A stretch of DNA of 64,000 nt, from NCBI RefSeq assembly GCF_026013365.1, contig NZ_JAPDOE010000013.1, positions 1 through 64,000 of the forward strand. Reading direction: 5' to 3'. Position 1 is the first letter of the stretch, and the number at the start of each line of letters is the position of its first letter. The translations under genes and the position numbers were made by a program. Below are positions 42,688 through 54,200 of the stretch, piece by piece. The notes under the pieces are model-generated. The model was not told the DNA's origin. It did no database searches and saw only the letters and a list, made by a program, of their open reading frames with translations. The stretch comes from Paenibacillus sp. LS1 (lineage in GTDB: Bacteria > Bacillota > Bacilli > Paenibacillales > Paenibacillaceae).

Positions 42688-45513
42688 CTAATTGCTTATT
42701 TCTTTAATGTAATGATTAGAATACTCCATCAAACTTTCTACGATTCCTGCTTCCCCAGAACTACGAGGATATATTGGGTCACGTGGAAGAAAGCCTTTAA
42801 TTCCCAAGGTAAGAGCATGAGATATACAATCAGTAACAATTATCGATATATCCGATTGACGAGCGTAAGATTTGGTCTGATCAGTAGCACGATCTTGTGT
42901 GCAAACTCGAACTTGTAAATATGGATTTCGAAGCATAATTCGATTTGCAGCACGTTGAGCAGCCTTTTCCCTGCAAGAGAAGATAGTAATAGTCATTGGT
43001 GGAAGTTGTTTTAGAGGATCCTGTTCTCCGCTCTGATCTTGATTAAGGATCTCCTGCAATTCTTGTAAAATCAAATAATTCCCTTCAACTGCTTTTCCTA
43101 ATTCAAGAAGAAACGGCAGCAATCGTCCCGTTTCTTCATCAAATTTATCGTACAGTCTGCCTATCCATTCATCCCATAGAAGTTTAATTTCCATTCCAGG
43201 AACACCATAATCATAAAATAGTTCCATTAATTCAAACACAACTTTTAACAATTGTGCGGTCGGTTGAATTGTCAGCCAATCATGTGTAGACTTCCACTGT
43301 ATCTCAGCAACCTCAGGCTTTTTAAGTAGTAACCCATTCTGTAAGGTAAATAAACTCTGTAGAGTCTCTTTATTTTTCCCTGCATATAATCGAACTATAT
43401 CAGTTAGCGTTTCATAGAATTCCGCATCTTCATTTACAGGAAAATTAGGATCTTTACTGACATAATTAATGAATGGAAGCAAGGATCTCGAAATAATATT
43501 TTTTTTAGCATTTTCCGGTTCTTCTACTCCCCATTCTGTCATCCAGTCCTGAATACGCAGAATACTAGTTGGTGTCCAATTATTATAATTTATTCCCAAA
43601 TAATCCAACCAATCCATCAAGAAGTGATAACCCTCGGTAGCTTCAAATAAAGCGGAGTACCACGTCTCCCATTCCTTTGGCATCAATCGTTTTTCCAACT
43701 CAGTCCATTTTCCATCTAATATTTCTACTTGCTCTTTCAATCGATCACGAATACTGTGAATGAAACGCCAACAAGATAACTGATCAGGACAAGGCTGTTC
43801 TCCAACCGTTTGAAGAAATGAATACAACATCTCAAAAAAATTAATCGAGGAATAGTTTTTCCACCCATAGCTTAATTGTTCAAACAACTGACGATACTGT
43901 ATTGAAGATAACCCTAAACGGACTAAAGTTTCTGACCAACTAGTAGCTAGTCTCATTTCATAAGAATCTCCTTGCATGTCCATCAATAAACGGCGGTGAA
44001 TTTCCAAGTAAACTTCCTTGAGTTTAGGACGTGGCCATGCAGGATCATTTTCAAAGTACCGAATTATATAAGGAAGTGCTTCCCTTTCTGCCTCTGTATC
44101 ACGACGTAAATTCTCTAAAAACCTGTCTATCTCCACTTCGTTTTGAAGAAAATCCTCTCTTCCCCAATCTCCAAATCCTCTCTTTGCCAGTTCCACGGCA
44201 GTGAACCTACCGAGATCTTTATACCTCTCTAGCCATTCATTCCAATTGATAGGAAGCCTAGTAGATAAATTTAAAGTATTGTCAATTTGCAGATATGGGA
44301 TCAAATATTCATAATAAACACGTATTTGTCTACTCGTTAGAATCGAATGCCACTCTGCTTCATCCAGATGGGTGACTGCACTTGCCACTTGTTTATCGAT
44401 CATAAAGTCTTGTAATTCAAATGCACATAAGAGCATAATCTGTATTTGTTCTTTCGATGAAGGCAGGTTCAAAGCAATGGCTATTGCTTGTTCAAACCTC
44501 CCCCGATCCGCAAGTGATTTTGCCTCTACCAATGAAGGAATCCCTGTATCTACAGGTTCTTTCTTGTCATTAAACTCATCCGAGTGAACAAGTTCCAATA
44601 AAATCGATTCTATCTCTGTTCCCTTGCCTACAGCCAGTATGTCACGCTGCATTTCGATCTGAGGGGTATCAGTATCTACTGCTCGTAGCATAAAACTAAT
44701 TAGAGTTTCTGGATGGATCAGCGAGCCACGAGCACGATATAGAGATTGATATTGTGGCCAAACCTCTTCTCTAAATGTAGTTTTTAAAATTTCCACATCA
44801 TTGATATGCTGATAAAGGTAAACATGAAATACAGCTCTAATTAAACTTTGTGTAATCCTTGAAGGACGCGATGCCTTAATTAAATCTTCATGCTGCGGAT
44901 GTTCGATAATTTCCTTCCAGAATTCAAAATGAGCCAAGAATTCAATACGCATGAATAAAATATTGCGTGGATCTAATAGGCGATAACGTTCCAACAACTG
45001 AATTTGCCTTTCCGCTTCATCCTTCTCATTTGCCTGTAATGCCAATTCAAAATTACGCAACATTGGATAAGGTTCATTGGGTCTACCAGATGACTTACCA
45101 GTTTTTTTATCGAGCAGCTGAAACATTAAACTTGCCTTATCTCTAATAATGCTGTCATTTCCACGAAACGTAAAATAATAACCATTGGAGAATGTATTAA
45201 CAATTTGATCCATCACATGAGGAGTTCCGTCTATATGATAATCATTAAAGCTACTGTAGCTTGGTCCAATAAAGGAACGAACTTGCTCTCGTAATTGCGT
45301 GAGTGACTTTTCATCAAATGCAATTGCAAACCAAGTCAACGTTTTATCGTTTTCCATAAAAGGTATTATGGTTGGTACTGGTTGTTCACCCTCCAGCCTG
45401 GAAATACAAAATGATAACTTGTTTAATCTCCCAGATGTGTAGATCTCCCATTTAAAGAGGTTAGGGCTAGAAAAAAATTGTTCTACAAAGTTTTGTGTAA
45501 TTGGTGTAATCAT
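42688..45513 (-). CDS. dpdD: DpdD-like protein
   Basis: 941 residues, last gene of the operon. No catalytic motif is obvious in the long, mostly helical middle (repeat-like helices about 150-800). The last 120 residues form an alpha/beta domain: MTITIFSCREKAAQRAANRI, then SDISIIVTDCISHAL, and a tail with PRSSGEAGIVESL. This resembles the C-terminal domain that I associate with DpdD, but identification rests largely on operon context. Starts with ATG overlapping the dpdK stop (ATGA). Confidence 0.55.
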   Translation of the reverse strand: MITPITQNFVEQFFSSPNLFKWEIYTSGRLNKLSFCISRLEGEQPVPTIIPFMENDKTLTWFAIAFDEKSLTQLREQVRSFIGPSYSSFNDYHIDGTPHVMDQIVNTFSNGYYFTFRGNDSIIRDKASLMFQLLDKKTGKSSGRPNEPYPMLRNFELALQANEKDEAERQIQLLERYRLLDPRNILFMRIEFLAHFEFWKEIIEHPQHEDLIKASRPSRITQSLIRAVFHVYLYQHINDVEILKTTFREEVWPQYQSLYRARGSLIHPETLISFMLRAVDTDTPQIEMQRDILAVGKGTEIESILLELVHSDEFNDKKEPVDTGIPSLVEAKSLADRGRFEQAIAIALNLPSSKEQIQIMLLCAFELQDFMIDKQVASAVTHLDEAEWHSILTSRQIRVYYEYLIPYLQIDNTLNLSTRLPINWNEWLERYKDLGRFTAVELAKRGFGDWGREDFLQNEVEIDRFLENLRRDTEAEREALPYIIRYFENDPAWPRPKLKEVYLEIHRRLLMDMQGDSYEMRLATSWSETLVRLGLSSIQYRQLFEQLSYGWKNYSSINFFEMLYSFLQTVGEQPCPDQLSCWRFIHSIRDRLKEQVEILDGKWTELEKRLMPKEWETWYSALFEATEGYHFLMDWLDYLGINYNNWTPTSILRIQDWMTEWGVEEPENAKKNIISRSLLPFINYVSKDPNFPVNEDAEFYETLTDIVRLYAGKNKETLQSLFTLQNGLLLKKPEVAEIQWKSTHDWLTIQPTAQLLKVVFELMELFYDYGVPGMEIKLLWDEWIGRLYDKFDEETGRLLPFLLELGKAVEGNYLILQELQEILNQDQSGEQDPLKQLPPMTITIFSCREKAAQRAANRIMLRNPYLQVRVCTQDRATDQTKSYARQSDISIIVTDCISHALTLGIKGFLPRDPIYPRSSGEAGIVESLMEYSNHYIKEISN

Positions 45514-46022
45514 TCAACTTTCCCCTCACCCCAACCTCGATTCCAAACAATTCGGTTTTCCGCCACTTCATTAGAATCCGCAGTGTATTGTAAAAATTCA
45601 TCAAGAGTACTAATCCCGTTATAGGTAAAATTCATTGATCCACTTAAATAATAGTTATCTCCCAATAAACCTTTACGGTGTAATATTGCATTGTATCGTA
45701 CATCAAAGAATTTTGAAGTCTTACTTTGAATAGCTTTTACGAAATCTTCATTGAGATCGATTTTGCGTGTTTCTAAATAAAAATTCGTGCCATGATCAAT
45801 AAGATATGCAATGACATCGGAAAAATTAATATCCTTACGGGCCCATTGTGGTTCAAGAACCAAAAATTCATTAGACCTATTACGAATAACTGGAATATCA
45901 GAAATCCAGGGAGAGGCCAAGAAAAGTTGGCGACTGGGTCGTATCAATTCAGCAGTTAGTAAACTTTGTAGTAGATCCGGAATTTCTCTAGAAACAGCAT
46001 TTGTATATATATAACGTGTCAT
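45510..46022 (-). CDS. dpdK: PLD-family nuclease, DpdK-like
   Basis: 170 residues with one phospholipase-D-type active site: HRKGLLGDNYYLSGSMNFT, i.e. HxK-x4-D then GSxN. Proteins with one such motif dimerise to form a nuclease. DISARM DrmC and Dpd DpdK are of this type. The N-terminal half has LFLASPWISDIPVI, the other strand typical of PLD folds. Overlaps both neighbours by four bases (ATGA). It is the only clear nuclease of the operon and a likely effector. Confidence 0.8.
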   Translation of the reverse strand: MTRYIYTNAVSREIPDLLQSLLTAELIRPSRQLFLASPWISDIPVIRNRSNEFLVLEPQWARKDINFSDVIAYLIDHGTNFYLETRKIDLNEDFVKAIQSKTSKFFDVRYNAILHRKGLLGDNYYLSGSMNFTYNGISTLDEFLQYTADSNEVAENRIVWNRGWGEGKVE

Positions 46023-49000
46023 TGTAGTGCCTCCCGGATCTCTACATTTAATGTATAAAAGTTATTTCCTCTCGTTATACCCTCCACCCTCGGAAAGACA
46101 TGTAAATAACCTAAATCAATAGGTTCTTCAGTCAACTCGAAGATGATATTGCTTATTTCAAGTTTTCTTTCCACAGGAATCAAAATTTGCACAGATCCTT
46201 GTTCAATTAGCATTTCACTAGTCTTTTGTTTCCAATTTGGATCTGGAATTTGAATACGATGGTGCAAAAGCATAGCATCAAGAACTAATTCCCTATCCGT
46301 CGGCGGGTTTATTGTAAACGGGTTATACGACTCAAGTGCTCGACGACGAATTTGGGACCCTTGAGGCCAAATCAAACTATAAACCACATTAAAACGCCAA
46401 AACATATCATTTAAAGCTAAAGGATCTATATGTTGCAGGGCAGCATGAATATCATTAGTCTTCGAACCATCCGCGCTTGATATATAAGCAAACACACGAG
46501 CATCCATCTCAATTCCTAATCGAGTTTCTTCCTGTTGCCACAACTGTAGCAAACTAAAAAGAAATTGGTCTGTCTCAGGATTACTACCTGGACGAAGAAT
46601 CCGATTAAACAATCCATTCATGACTGGCAAGGTTGTTAATATACCAAGATCTTGGAGTTGCTTTCTTAAATCTTCCATAGCTCGGTTAGTTTCATGATAT
46701 CCTTTTGCATGCCGAAAGCCCTTAATTCGTTCAGATAGCAATCCATTATTCTGAATCTTTTCTAGAATTTGCGACAGCTCACTATGCACTATTTCTGCAT
46801 CTGATGGAGACAGCGCACTCTCGATTAAACGGTAAAAGCGACGAGGATCTCGCTGATAGTTATTTGCTATCTCCTCGATAATTCCACTTCCCCCATCAAT
46901 TGTTTCTGTAATCCATATCTCATCATCCGCATTTTCCCAACTTCCATCTTCCTTTTGGCGCGAACCACCTCCAACATCCAACAGTAGTTCACTATTCCGA
47001 TGTGAACTAGCCATCTCGTTACACGCACTCAAAATAGCTTCTCCCAGCGTAGATACCCAACGTTGACGAGCCCATTTTTCCCACTCATTATTGGGGTTCT
47101 GCCATAGAACAGAGGCTAAATTTTTTAATCTATCAGCAACCTCGGGTATTTCAAATAATCCAATTAATTTTAAATGGGTGCGTTGATACTGTTCATCTTC
47201 TCCATCCTCTTCGACCATATCTGATTCATTTGGCGAATTGCTAAGAACCTGGAAGACGACATTCATAACTTCGTCCATGGCCGTTGAAAAATTTTGATTA
47301 TGAATAAATTCACAAGCCTCCTCCAATGGACATGTTTTTGACATAGCTACTTGTAGCAACGCAGATAAATATATTTCAGCCATTCGCTCAAGTACAAAGA
47401 TGTTAGCAACTTTCTTTAACACTGGATCATTGACCACTATATGTTGAAAATAGAGGGATCGAAATGATCTCATTTTAGCTTCATTTCTATCTTGCAAAGA
47501 TATTAAATTATCTGGAATCTGTGAGAGTGTAAAACGGATACCATCTACTTGTTGAATAAATCCCAGAGCAGCTGGTTGATCATCATTAAGTGCGAACTGA
47601 ATAGATAATTCAACAGGATCAGATTGATTTATTAAGCGCACAGAAGCATCTGAACCGGTTGTAAATCTTCTGACATTCACCCAACTATGATTATCATGAG
47701 TAAAGAATCGAACTTCTTCAATTAAAGACGCCCACCTAGATCCTTTTGGTATAATGGCTTGTTCTCCAAAATCGTTATTTTCATTTGGTGATATTTGGCT
47801 TCTCCAGATCATGCGAGCGTTTGACTTAGTGTCGATGGATCCATCAGATTGTTTTGGGCGAATTTTCCACGGCCTAAGAACAGGCAATTCAAAGCAAGTA
47901 TCACCTTCAAAGTACTGAAAGAACCCAAGATGACGATATTCACCCTCCTGACAAAATTGACCTATTAAGAGTTTTTGTGGCTCTACACTTGATTTTAATG
48001 AGGCTGGCTCAATCCAATGACTTTCTGCACCATGTGAAACACCAAAACGTCTTGAAACACGACCAGGTGCAAATGTATTTAAGGCCTGTAAAATATCCAT
48101 TGGCTCTTCGGGCCGTGGTTTAATTGATGAAGAAGGTAGGACAACCTTCACCTCTGGAAGACTTAAATCGGTAAAAAGATTGGCAGGTACGAAATCAGGA
48201 AGAGGGTGACCGAAGGTGGCCATCTCTTGATCACCATCTAAACTAGCCCAGTTAGTCTCTAAACGTCTGAGTAGCGTTGGTAACACCTCTAGCATTAAAG
48301 AACGAGGTGGTTCCCACATAAGGGACTGCATACTTTCTATTGAACAATCTAATGCTTTTCGAATGTAAATTTCCATTTTCGATCTGAACGAACTTTTATC
48401 TTCAAGAACATTCTTAATCAATTGAATTACTTTAGACCGAGATGAAAGATATTTATCGTCATTTTGGGGCTGAGCAAACATATACCATAAACTTCCGTAA
48501 TATACCTTCTGTTGCCCTAATTCATAAGCAACCCAGTCCATGAAAGTGAATACAGCTTGAATACGCATTACATAACGATTCATAATTGGCAGTGCTTGAC
48601 GTTCGAGTACTGGTTGAAAAAGTGTCTCATAACTTTGATACATAAAACGATCCCGACCAAAGTCTGACAAAATTGTAACCATCCAAGGTCGCATACTCGG
48701 ATCACGTCCGGCTCTTCCTTTTCGCTGTAGAAAAGCAGCAAGTCCTCGAGGTGCTTTATGCTGAATAACTGCACCAACCTGTTTATCATTGAACCCTACC
48801 TCAAGGGAAGGGGAAGAAACAATTACTTCTGCGTTAGCATCTACCCCTGAATCTTGTGAACTTGTCCGACCTATAATTAAGGACTGTTGTAAATCATGGC
48901 CAATCTCTTCTGCGAATAACCATGTTTGCCCTGATCGCATCTGCATTGGTCCATCAAATCCTGCACTACTATAGCTCCGAAGAGCGGCTAGCGGCTCTTT

Positions 49001-50560
49001 ATCACGTCGCTTTTCTTTGGTCTTACTATTTCTCCCTTCAGCATCAAGCATTGTATGATATAAACGGTTAGTCACATCCAAGTCGTCTGCGAACAAAAAT
49101 AGTTTGGATCCATAAGTACTTACATTTTGAGATTTGGCTTTCCTTGGGTCCAACATACGCCGTAGTAACATAGCAGCTTGAATTGTAGTGGACATTAGAG
49201 AAGTACCTGAAGCTGGATCACCTCGTAATATAAGTTGATATTCCTTCCCCTTAGATTCCATTAAGCCTTTTGATGCTTCGACTTCAAAAATGTCACTTCG
49301 ATTTAAACCAGTGAGATCACTAAAAAAGTCACCAGCTTCGCGAAGTGTAGCCGACAATCCTACCATTTCAACTGGCGTCTTTCCGAGTGCATAATGCCAT
49401 CTACGGAGTAATAATGCAACCTGTGCACCGTGCGTCCCTGTATATGTATGCACTTCATCAAGCAGTACAATTCTAGGTGGTTGATCCACATTTAAGCCAA
49501 TCAATCGGCTGTACGTATAGTCGCTCATGTACCTGTTCATCATTTCTGTAGTAGTAAACAAAATATCTGGTGGAGATTTTTTCATCGACTCACGAGTGAG
49601 GGGCATCACATTGCCCTCAATAACCGTAGCACAACCTCTTTTAGTACATACTAAACGTTCCTGCCCTATAGCATGATCTGTTGTTGACCAAGCTAAGTCT
49701 GACTGGCAAATTGGACATTTTAGATAAGGACATATGAAGCCATTTACACCTTTATCCCACTTACCTATCACAGAGTCTTTTTTTACTGGTGTATCGCCGA
49801 ATACAGCCCCTATAGAAATTGGACGCGCTAATTGCATGTTCTGGTTCATATCCCTTATCTCATTTAGGGTATCTGTAAATTGATCTTTCAATAACTCATT
49901 TCTTGGGTACAAAGCAATAGCTTTAGTCCATTGTGTATCATCAATCCTAGATGCTATCCAAGATAGAGCAGGTAAGTAGAAAGAGAGTGTTTTACCTGTT
50001 CCTGTACCGGCAGTAACAATAAAACCACGTGATTTCTCTTCTTGTAAATCCTGAAGCATCCGGGCTGTGGCATTCCGTTGAAATTCGGATAAGAGAAATC
50101 CATCCCCTTTCCCTTCCATAAATGATTTCAGTGCATCAAGTTCATAGGGCTCTATCTTATCTTTTAACTCTTGTAAAAGAATGGATCCATCTATAAATCT
50201 TTTTGGATACTCTCGTGTACGCAAGTTAAAGCGAAAATCAGAAACAAGAGTAGGCGCATTTTCCCATTTTTTTGAGGGGAACCATTGACGAAGTCGAAAT
50301 AAGAGTCGAACAGTTTCTGCCATTCTTGTGCGCCATATTTCTCCATCTCTTCCTGGTAAAGAGGAGATCATTCGTTCCTCGTACAATTCATTTTTTAATT
50401 CATCAGCAGACATATCCTCAACTTGATACTTTTCAATAAATTCAGTCACTCTTTGATTAAGTTCTTCCTCTGTAAAAGAACCTTCGACGTAACCCCACGA
50501 CAAATACCTAGCCTCTTGTTCTTCTAGTTCATTAAGGAACAACTGCTTCCAATCCATCAT
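46019..50560 (-). CDS. dpdJ: giant DEAD/DEAH-box helicase, DpdJ-like
   Basis: 1513 residues. Superfamily-2 motifs: Walker A VTAGTGTGKTLSF (~205), Walker B as LLDEVHTYTG (DEVH), motif III LSATL, motif VI QRKGRAGRD. Between motifs I and II a zinc-ribbon insertion (CPYLKCPICQSDL, then CTKRGC) is visible. The C-terminal half ends with a DUF1998-like part containing ETIDGGSGIIEE, as in DrmB/DpdJ. It thus joins what DISARM splits as DrmA and DrmB. I start at ATGATG (50560) after AAAGGGGAG; the longer frame overlaps dpdI and lacks an RBS. Likely translocates DNA for the nuclease DpdK. Confidence 0.8.
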   Translation of the reverse strand: MMDWKQLFLNELEEQEARYLSWGYVEGSFTEEELNQRVTEFIEKYQVEDMSADELKNELYEERMISSLPGRDGEIWRTRMAETVRLLFRLRQWFPSKKWENAPTLVSDFRFNLRTREYPKRFIDGSILLQELKDKIEPYELDALKSFMEGKGDGFLLSEFQRNATARMLQDLQEEKSRGFIVTAGTGTGKTLSFYLPALSWIASRIDDTQWTKAIALYPRNELLKDQFTDTLNEIRDMNQNMQLARPISIGAVFGDTPVKKDSVIGKWDKGVNGFICPYLKCPICQSDLAWSTTDHAIGQERLVCTKRGCATVIEGNVMPLTRESMKKSPPDILFTTTEMMNRYMSDYTYSRLIGLNVDQPPRIVLLDEVHTYTGTHGAQVALLLRRWHYALGKTPVEMVGLSATLREAGDFFSDLTGLNRSDIFEVEASKGLMESKGKEYQLILRGDPASGTSLMSTTIQAAMLLRRMLDPRKAKSQNVSTYGSKLFLFADDLDVTNRLYHTMLDAEGRNSKTKEKRRDKEPLAALRSYSSAGFDGPMQMRSGQTWLFAEEIGHDLQQSLIIGRTSSQDSGVDANAEVIVSSPSLEVGFNDKQVGAVIQHKAPRGLAAFLQRKGRAGRDPSMRPWMVTILSDFGRDRFMYQSYETLFQPVLERQALPIMNRYVMRIQAVFTFMDWVAYELGQQKVYYGSLWYMFAQPQNDDKYLSSRSKVIQLIKNVLEDKSSFRSKMEIYIRKALDCSIESMQSLMWEPPRSLMLEVLPTLLRRLETNWASLDGDQEMATFGHPLPDFVPANLFTDLSLPEVKVVLPSSSIKPRPEEPMDILQALNTFAPGRVSRRFGVSHGAESHWIEPASLKSSVEPQKLLIGQFCQEGEYRHLGFFQYFEGDTCFELPVLRPWKIRPKQSDGSIDTKSNARMIWRSQISPNENNDFGEQAIIPKGSRWASLIEEVRFFTHDNHSWVNVRRFTTGSDASVRLINQSDPVELSIQFALNDDQPAALGFIQQVDGIRFTLSQIPDNLISLQDRNEAKMRSFRSLYFQHIVVNDPVLKKVANIFVLERMAEIYLSALLQVAMSKTCPLEEACEFIHNQNFSTAMDEVMNVVFQVLSNSPNESDMVEEDGEDEQYQRTHLKLIGLFEIPEVADRLKNLASVLWQNPNNEWEKWARQRWVSTLGEAILSACNEMASSHRNSELLLDVGGGSRQKEDGSWENADDEIWITETIDGGSGIIEEIANNYQRDPRRFYRLIESALSPSDAEIVHSELSQILEKIQNNGLLSERIKGFRHAKGYHETNRAMEDLRKQLQDLGILTTLPVMNGLFNRILRPGSNPETDQFLFSLLQLWQQEETRLGIEMDARVFAYISSADGSKTNDIHAALQHIDPLALNDMFWRFNVVYSLIWPQGSQIRRRALESYNPFTINPPTDRELVLDAMLLHHRIQIPDPNWKQKTSEMLIEQGSVQILIPVERKLEISNIIFELTEEPIDLGYLHVFPRVEGITRGNNFYTLNVEIREALQ

Positions 50561-50574
50561 GAAGTCTCCCCTTT

Positions 50575-51279
50575 CTATATTCGTATTGTGCAGTGCTTCA
50601 ATATCCCGTTCTGCTCTAACCATCTGATTACGCTTGGAGTATAAAGGTTTATAGGAGCACCATTTGAACTTCCTGCTTGTTTAAGAAAAATAAGAATATC
50701 TTCGGAGACATTACCTTGTCCAAACTTCTCCCACAAAAAGTGCAGTTCATTGATTTTATTTTTTAACTGATCTGTTACGGAAACCTTTAAGGGCAACTGT
50801 TTAGAAAGAGAAACAATATCCAGCAAATGGCTTTTCATCGTTGCAATGTCACGCTGAAAACTTGATATTTTTTCAAAAATATTTAGTGTTTCTTGTTGGA
50901 TACGTGGACAAGATTCTTGAATATATTTATTCCAATACTCAAGTAATTTTTTTTCCAAAAATTCAACGGAATTTTTCAATGTTTTCTGATAAGATTGAAA
51001 TTCTGTTGTTTCCAAGATCCAATCTGATTGCTCATGATATAATTTCATTTTAGAATCGGTCAGTCGTAATACCGGGTCTAATGTATCCCTAAAGTCTGGA
51101 CATTCAATTCCTGCGTCTATCATCACTTGGTAACTTGTACTAACCACATTGAGACTTCTCACAAGCTCTTGAAGTTGAATACTACGTGAACGAAACTGCA
51201 TCAATAAATCTTTTTCAACTTCCATCCTATGCGTTGTTTCGACAAGTTTAATAAATCTGGTCGCTTTCTCAACTAACAT
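50575..51279 (-). CDS. dpdI: coiled-coil protein, DpdI-like
   Basis: 234 residues, almost wholly helical with heptad-like patterns (LLMQFRSRSIQLQELVRSL, FLEKKLLEYWNKYIQ). No catalytic motif. I chose the ATG at 51279 (MLVEKATRF), preceded by AAGGAGGACAATTT, rather than the GTG at 51312. It overlaps the dpdH stop by seven bases. Assigned as DpdI by size and position only; it may be an adaptor between ATPase and helicase. Confidence 0.55.
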   Translation of the reverse strand: MLVEKATRFIKLVETTHRMEVEKDLLMQFRSRSIQLQELVRSLNVVSTSYQVMIDAGIECPDFRDTLDPVLRLTDSKMKLYHEQSDWILETTEFQSYQKTLKNSVEFLEKKLLEYWNKYIQESCPRIQQETLNIFEKISSFQRDIATMKSHLLDIVSLSKQLPLKVSVTDQLKNKINELHFLWEKFGQGNVSEDILIFLKQAGSSNGAPINLYTPSVIRWLEQNGILKHCTIRI

Positions 51280-54200
51280 AAATTGTCCTCCTTGTAGAAG
51301 GATCTTAAACACTCTGTAATAAGGTTGAATTGGGAATCAATCTCAACTTTTATCTTTTCTAGATTTTGTACAGCTTCGTTCGTCTGCAAGTCTCTTAAAT
51401 CTCTCTCAACCTTTTGAGTAGATTGATCAAGAAACTTATCCAAAATATTCACACTTTCCTCCAGTTCGGCAATCTGATCAACGGGTAGTCTGCCTAACTC
51501 CACGGCAGCATCCAACAAACTCTTCGTCTCTAGCCTCTCGATACTCTTAATGCAGGACTTTATTGGAAACTTTTCTAACCGATTAGCTGCAGTCGAAATC
51601 TTATTTTTATCATCACGAAGAGAGGCAGACGTTAAAGATCCTTCAAGTGCTTTCTTAATGAGCTTAGCTACTTCCCTAGTCTCCAAGTCTTCACCAATAA
51701 AGCATTTCATTTTTTGTGCCCATTCTACTTTATCTTTTCGTTCAGATTCTATAGCAATCAATAGATCATTTTGGATCAACTGTGCGCACTTTATTAACTT
51801 ATCAAAAGCACTTATTCGATCATCTGGTGGATCTGTAAGTTGACCCAACTCTAAATTCTTGAGCCGCTTCATAACCATAGAAGCATCAATTACACGCGCT
51901 CGACTAGTTCCACTGTCACCTTTTACAACAGCTAAACGAGATGTTGCAATTTTAGTTATATCATCACGATGTAGAGTTAATTGATTAAATAGCTTATCCC
52001 ATTGGGGAGACCTTCTCCCCCTAATAGATGGGATAGAATTAAAGAGTGACATGGTTAAAGATTCGGATGAGCAACTCTCAGTTATCCCCCCCATCGCAGC
52101 AGTAACACCTAACACTTCAATCGCAGGCGGAAGTGGGTCCCATGCCCCCTCCGCCAAAGGGATGTTGCGCAGCTGATTGAGCAAAAGTGCACTCCATCTC
52201 TCAAGATAATTTACAGTTTTCCTAAGATACTGAGGCCCCTTTGGGAACTCCCAATGTTTAAAATGGTTAAAATAGATCAAACCTTGTAACGCCAATGCCG
52301 TATCTTCCCCTTTATCTCCATTCTGAGGAAGGAAAAGTTGGATCGGCCCTGTACTTTTTTGGGTGGATTGCGAACGAAAATTAATAATTGTCTTTTTCCA
52401 CAATCCTGCCTCCGTAAACCACACCTTATTCAAACCTACACTATCCCAAGCAATAAAGTTATTCAGTGCTTCGAAAACTAAGTCCCTTAGATCTTGAGTG
52501 ACATGCTGACTAATGATTCCTTCGTTACCCCAGGAATCGACCTTCCTCAGTAGCTCTTCAACCTTAGTTGGGAGTATTCCTAGTTCTGCTGTTCCTGTTC
52601 TCACTGACTCTTTTACAGAAGATAATGACTTAGTCGATGTCTCGGAAGAAATAGCGCTCTGCGAAATAGCAATTCCATCTCTAGAATCTCTAACATCTTC
52701 TAATGTAGATGAAGTCTCAGCTATACCCTTGTTTGAATCGATAAATGTAGTTCCTCTATTTAATATCGGCAACTTAAAACTTTCATGTACATAAGGGTGC
52801 AAATCTACAAGTTCATATCCGTTAGTCCAAAGTTCTATTAGAACATTACGGCGGTCAAAGTGAATCGGATCTTTCGTTTCCATTTCTCTCCTTGTTATTG
52901 TATTTAAGCGATTCTCTGTTTTTCCACCAAAATGGTCAAAGAGAGAAGAAGGAGGAAACAAACCTTCTCCAATAGCACCAGCGTAATTTTCTGTTATATA
53001 ACGGAGTACTTTACTGATTAAGAGACGAGGATTGAAATTTGTTTCCTTTGTACTTCGTTCATACATAGAGTGAAGAGCTATACGGTTAAATGGATAAAGT
53101 CCAATTCCATCAACCTCTCCGAAGGCTTCGTGACATTGATGTATATATGGGCACTCTAAATCTGAGCATGCTGATTGGAGAGTCTTCTCTTTACCTTCTT
53201 CTGTAGACCACTGAACAATTCTTGCTTCAGGCATACGAATTGCATTCAAATACTTTGCAGCAAATCGCTCGATTTCTTCAGAAGGTACGAGTTCCTCGCC
53301 TACATCAAGCATCACACGGAAATCTATTCGGGTGAGGATTGTATCCTCAAAACGTTTAAAATAACCAGTGGTACACCCAAGGGCAACACGCATATCGCAA
53401 AGTTTATCTTCGCCTGTCTGATCAGCAGCAGCCTTGTAAATTAAAGCATCTAACAATTGATAGTCAATCCCCTGTAATACGGTAAAATCTTCAATTAGAA
53501 GTATCAGTTCTATATCTCTTCGGGCCAATTCGGCACGAACCTGATTCATAAGTTTAACTAAATCTGTACTAGACAAACTGAGCATAGCGGAGATAGCTTG
53601 GTCTAAATTTTGATTAATCCAATTCACTGCCCTTTGCTGTAATTCATTATCACCCACAAGATCCGAATAAGTAGAAATTGTAATATCGCTGGCTTGATTG
53701 ATAAATGAAATATTTAAAGGTAAGTCTTCGACTGTAAATTCTCTTCGTTCATTAAGCCGTCCACCATTGCCCCCAATAATGTGTTCGGCCAATAGATGAA
53801 TGATACCATCTTCCTTAAACCATTCCCTGAGAAGGGCAGGATCCCGAAACAAATAAGGTAAATTATCTATAAAATAGTGTTCAAAATCATCCAGTCTCTC
53901 CATTGAGTGATTGCCGTTTGGTCCAATTGCGAGGGTTATATTATTATGTAGCATTTCTTTAGCTTGGGCTAACGTTACATTCCCAACTGCATGCTGCACC
54001 CTTTGGCGATATTCATCAAATACATGACCTTCTAATCCCTCAAGAATCATCAGGATAATCTCTTTTAGGTTTGTTAACCTTGGAATGAGAAGCACTTTGC
54101 GTCCACTTGGGTCTATCTGTGCTTCTAACCAACGGACTAGATGAGACTTCCCCGTTCCAGACTCCCCCAAAATAGGGACGAAAACATGCTCCTTTTTATC

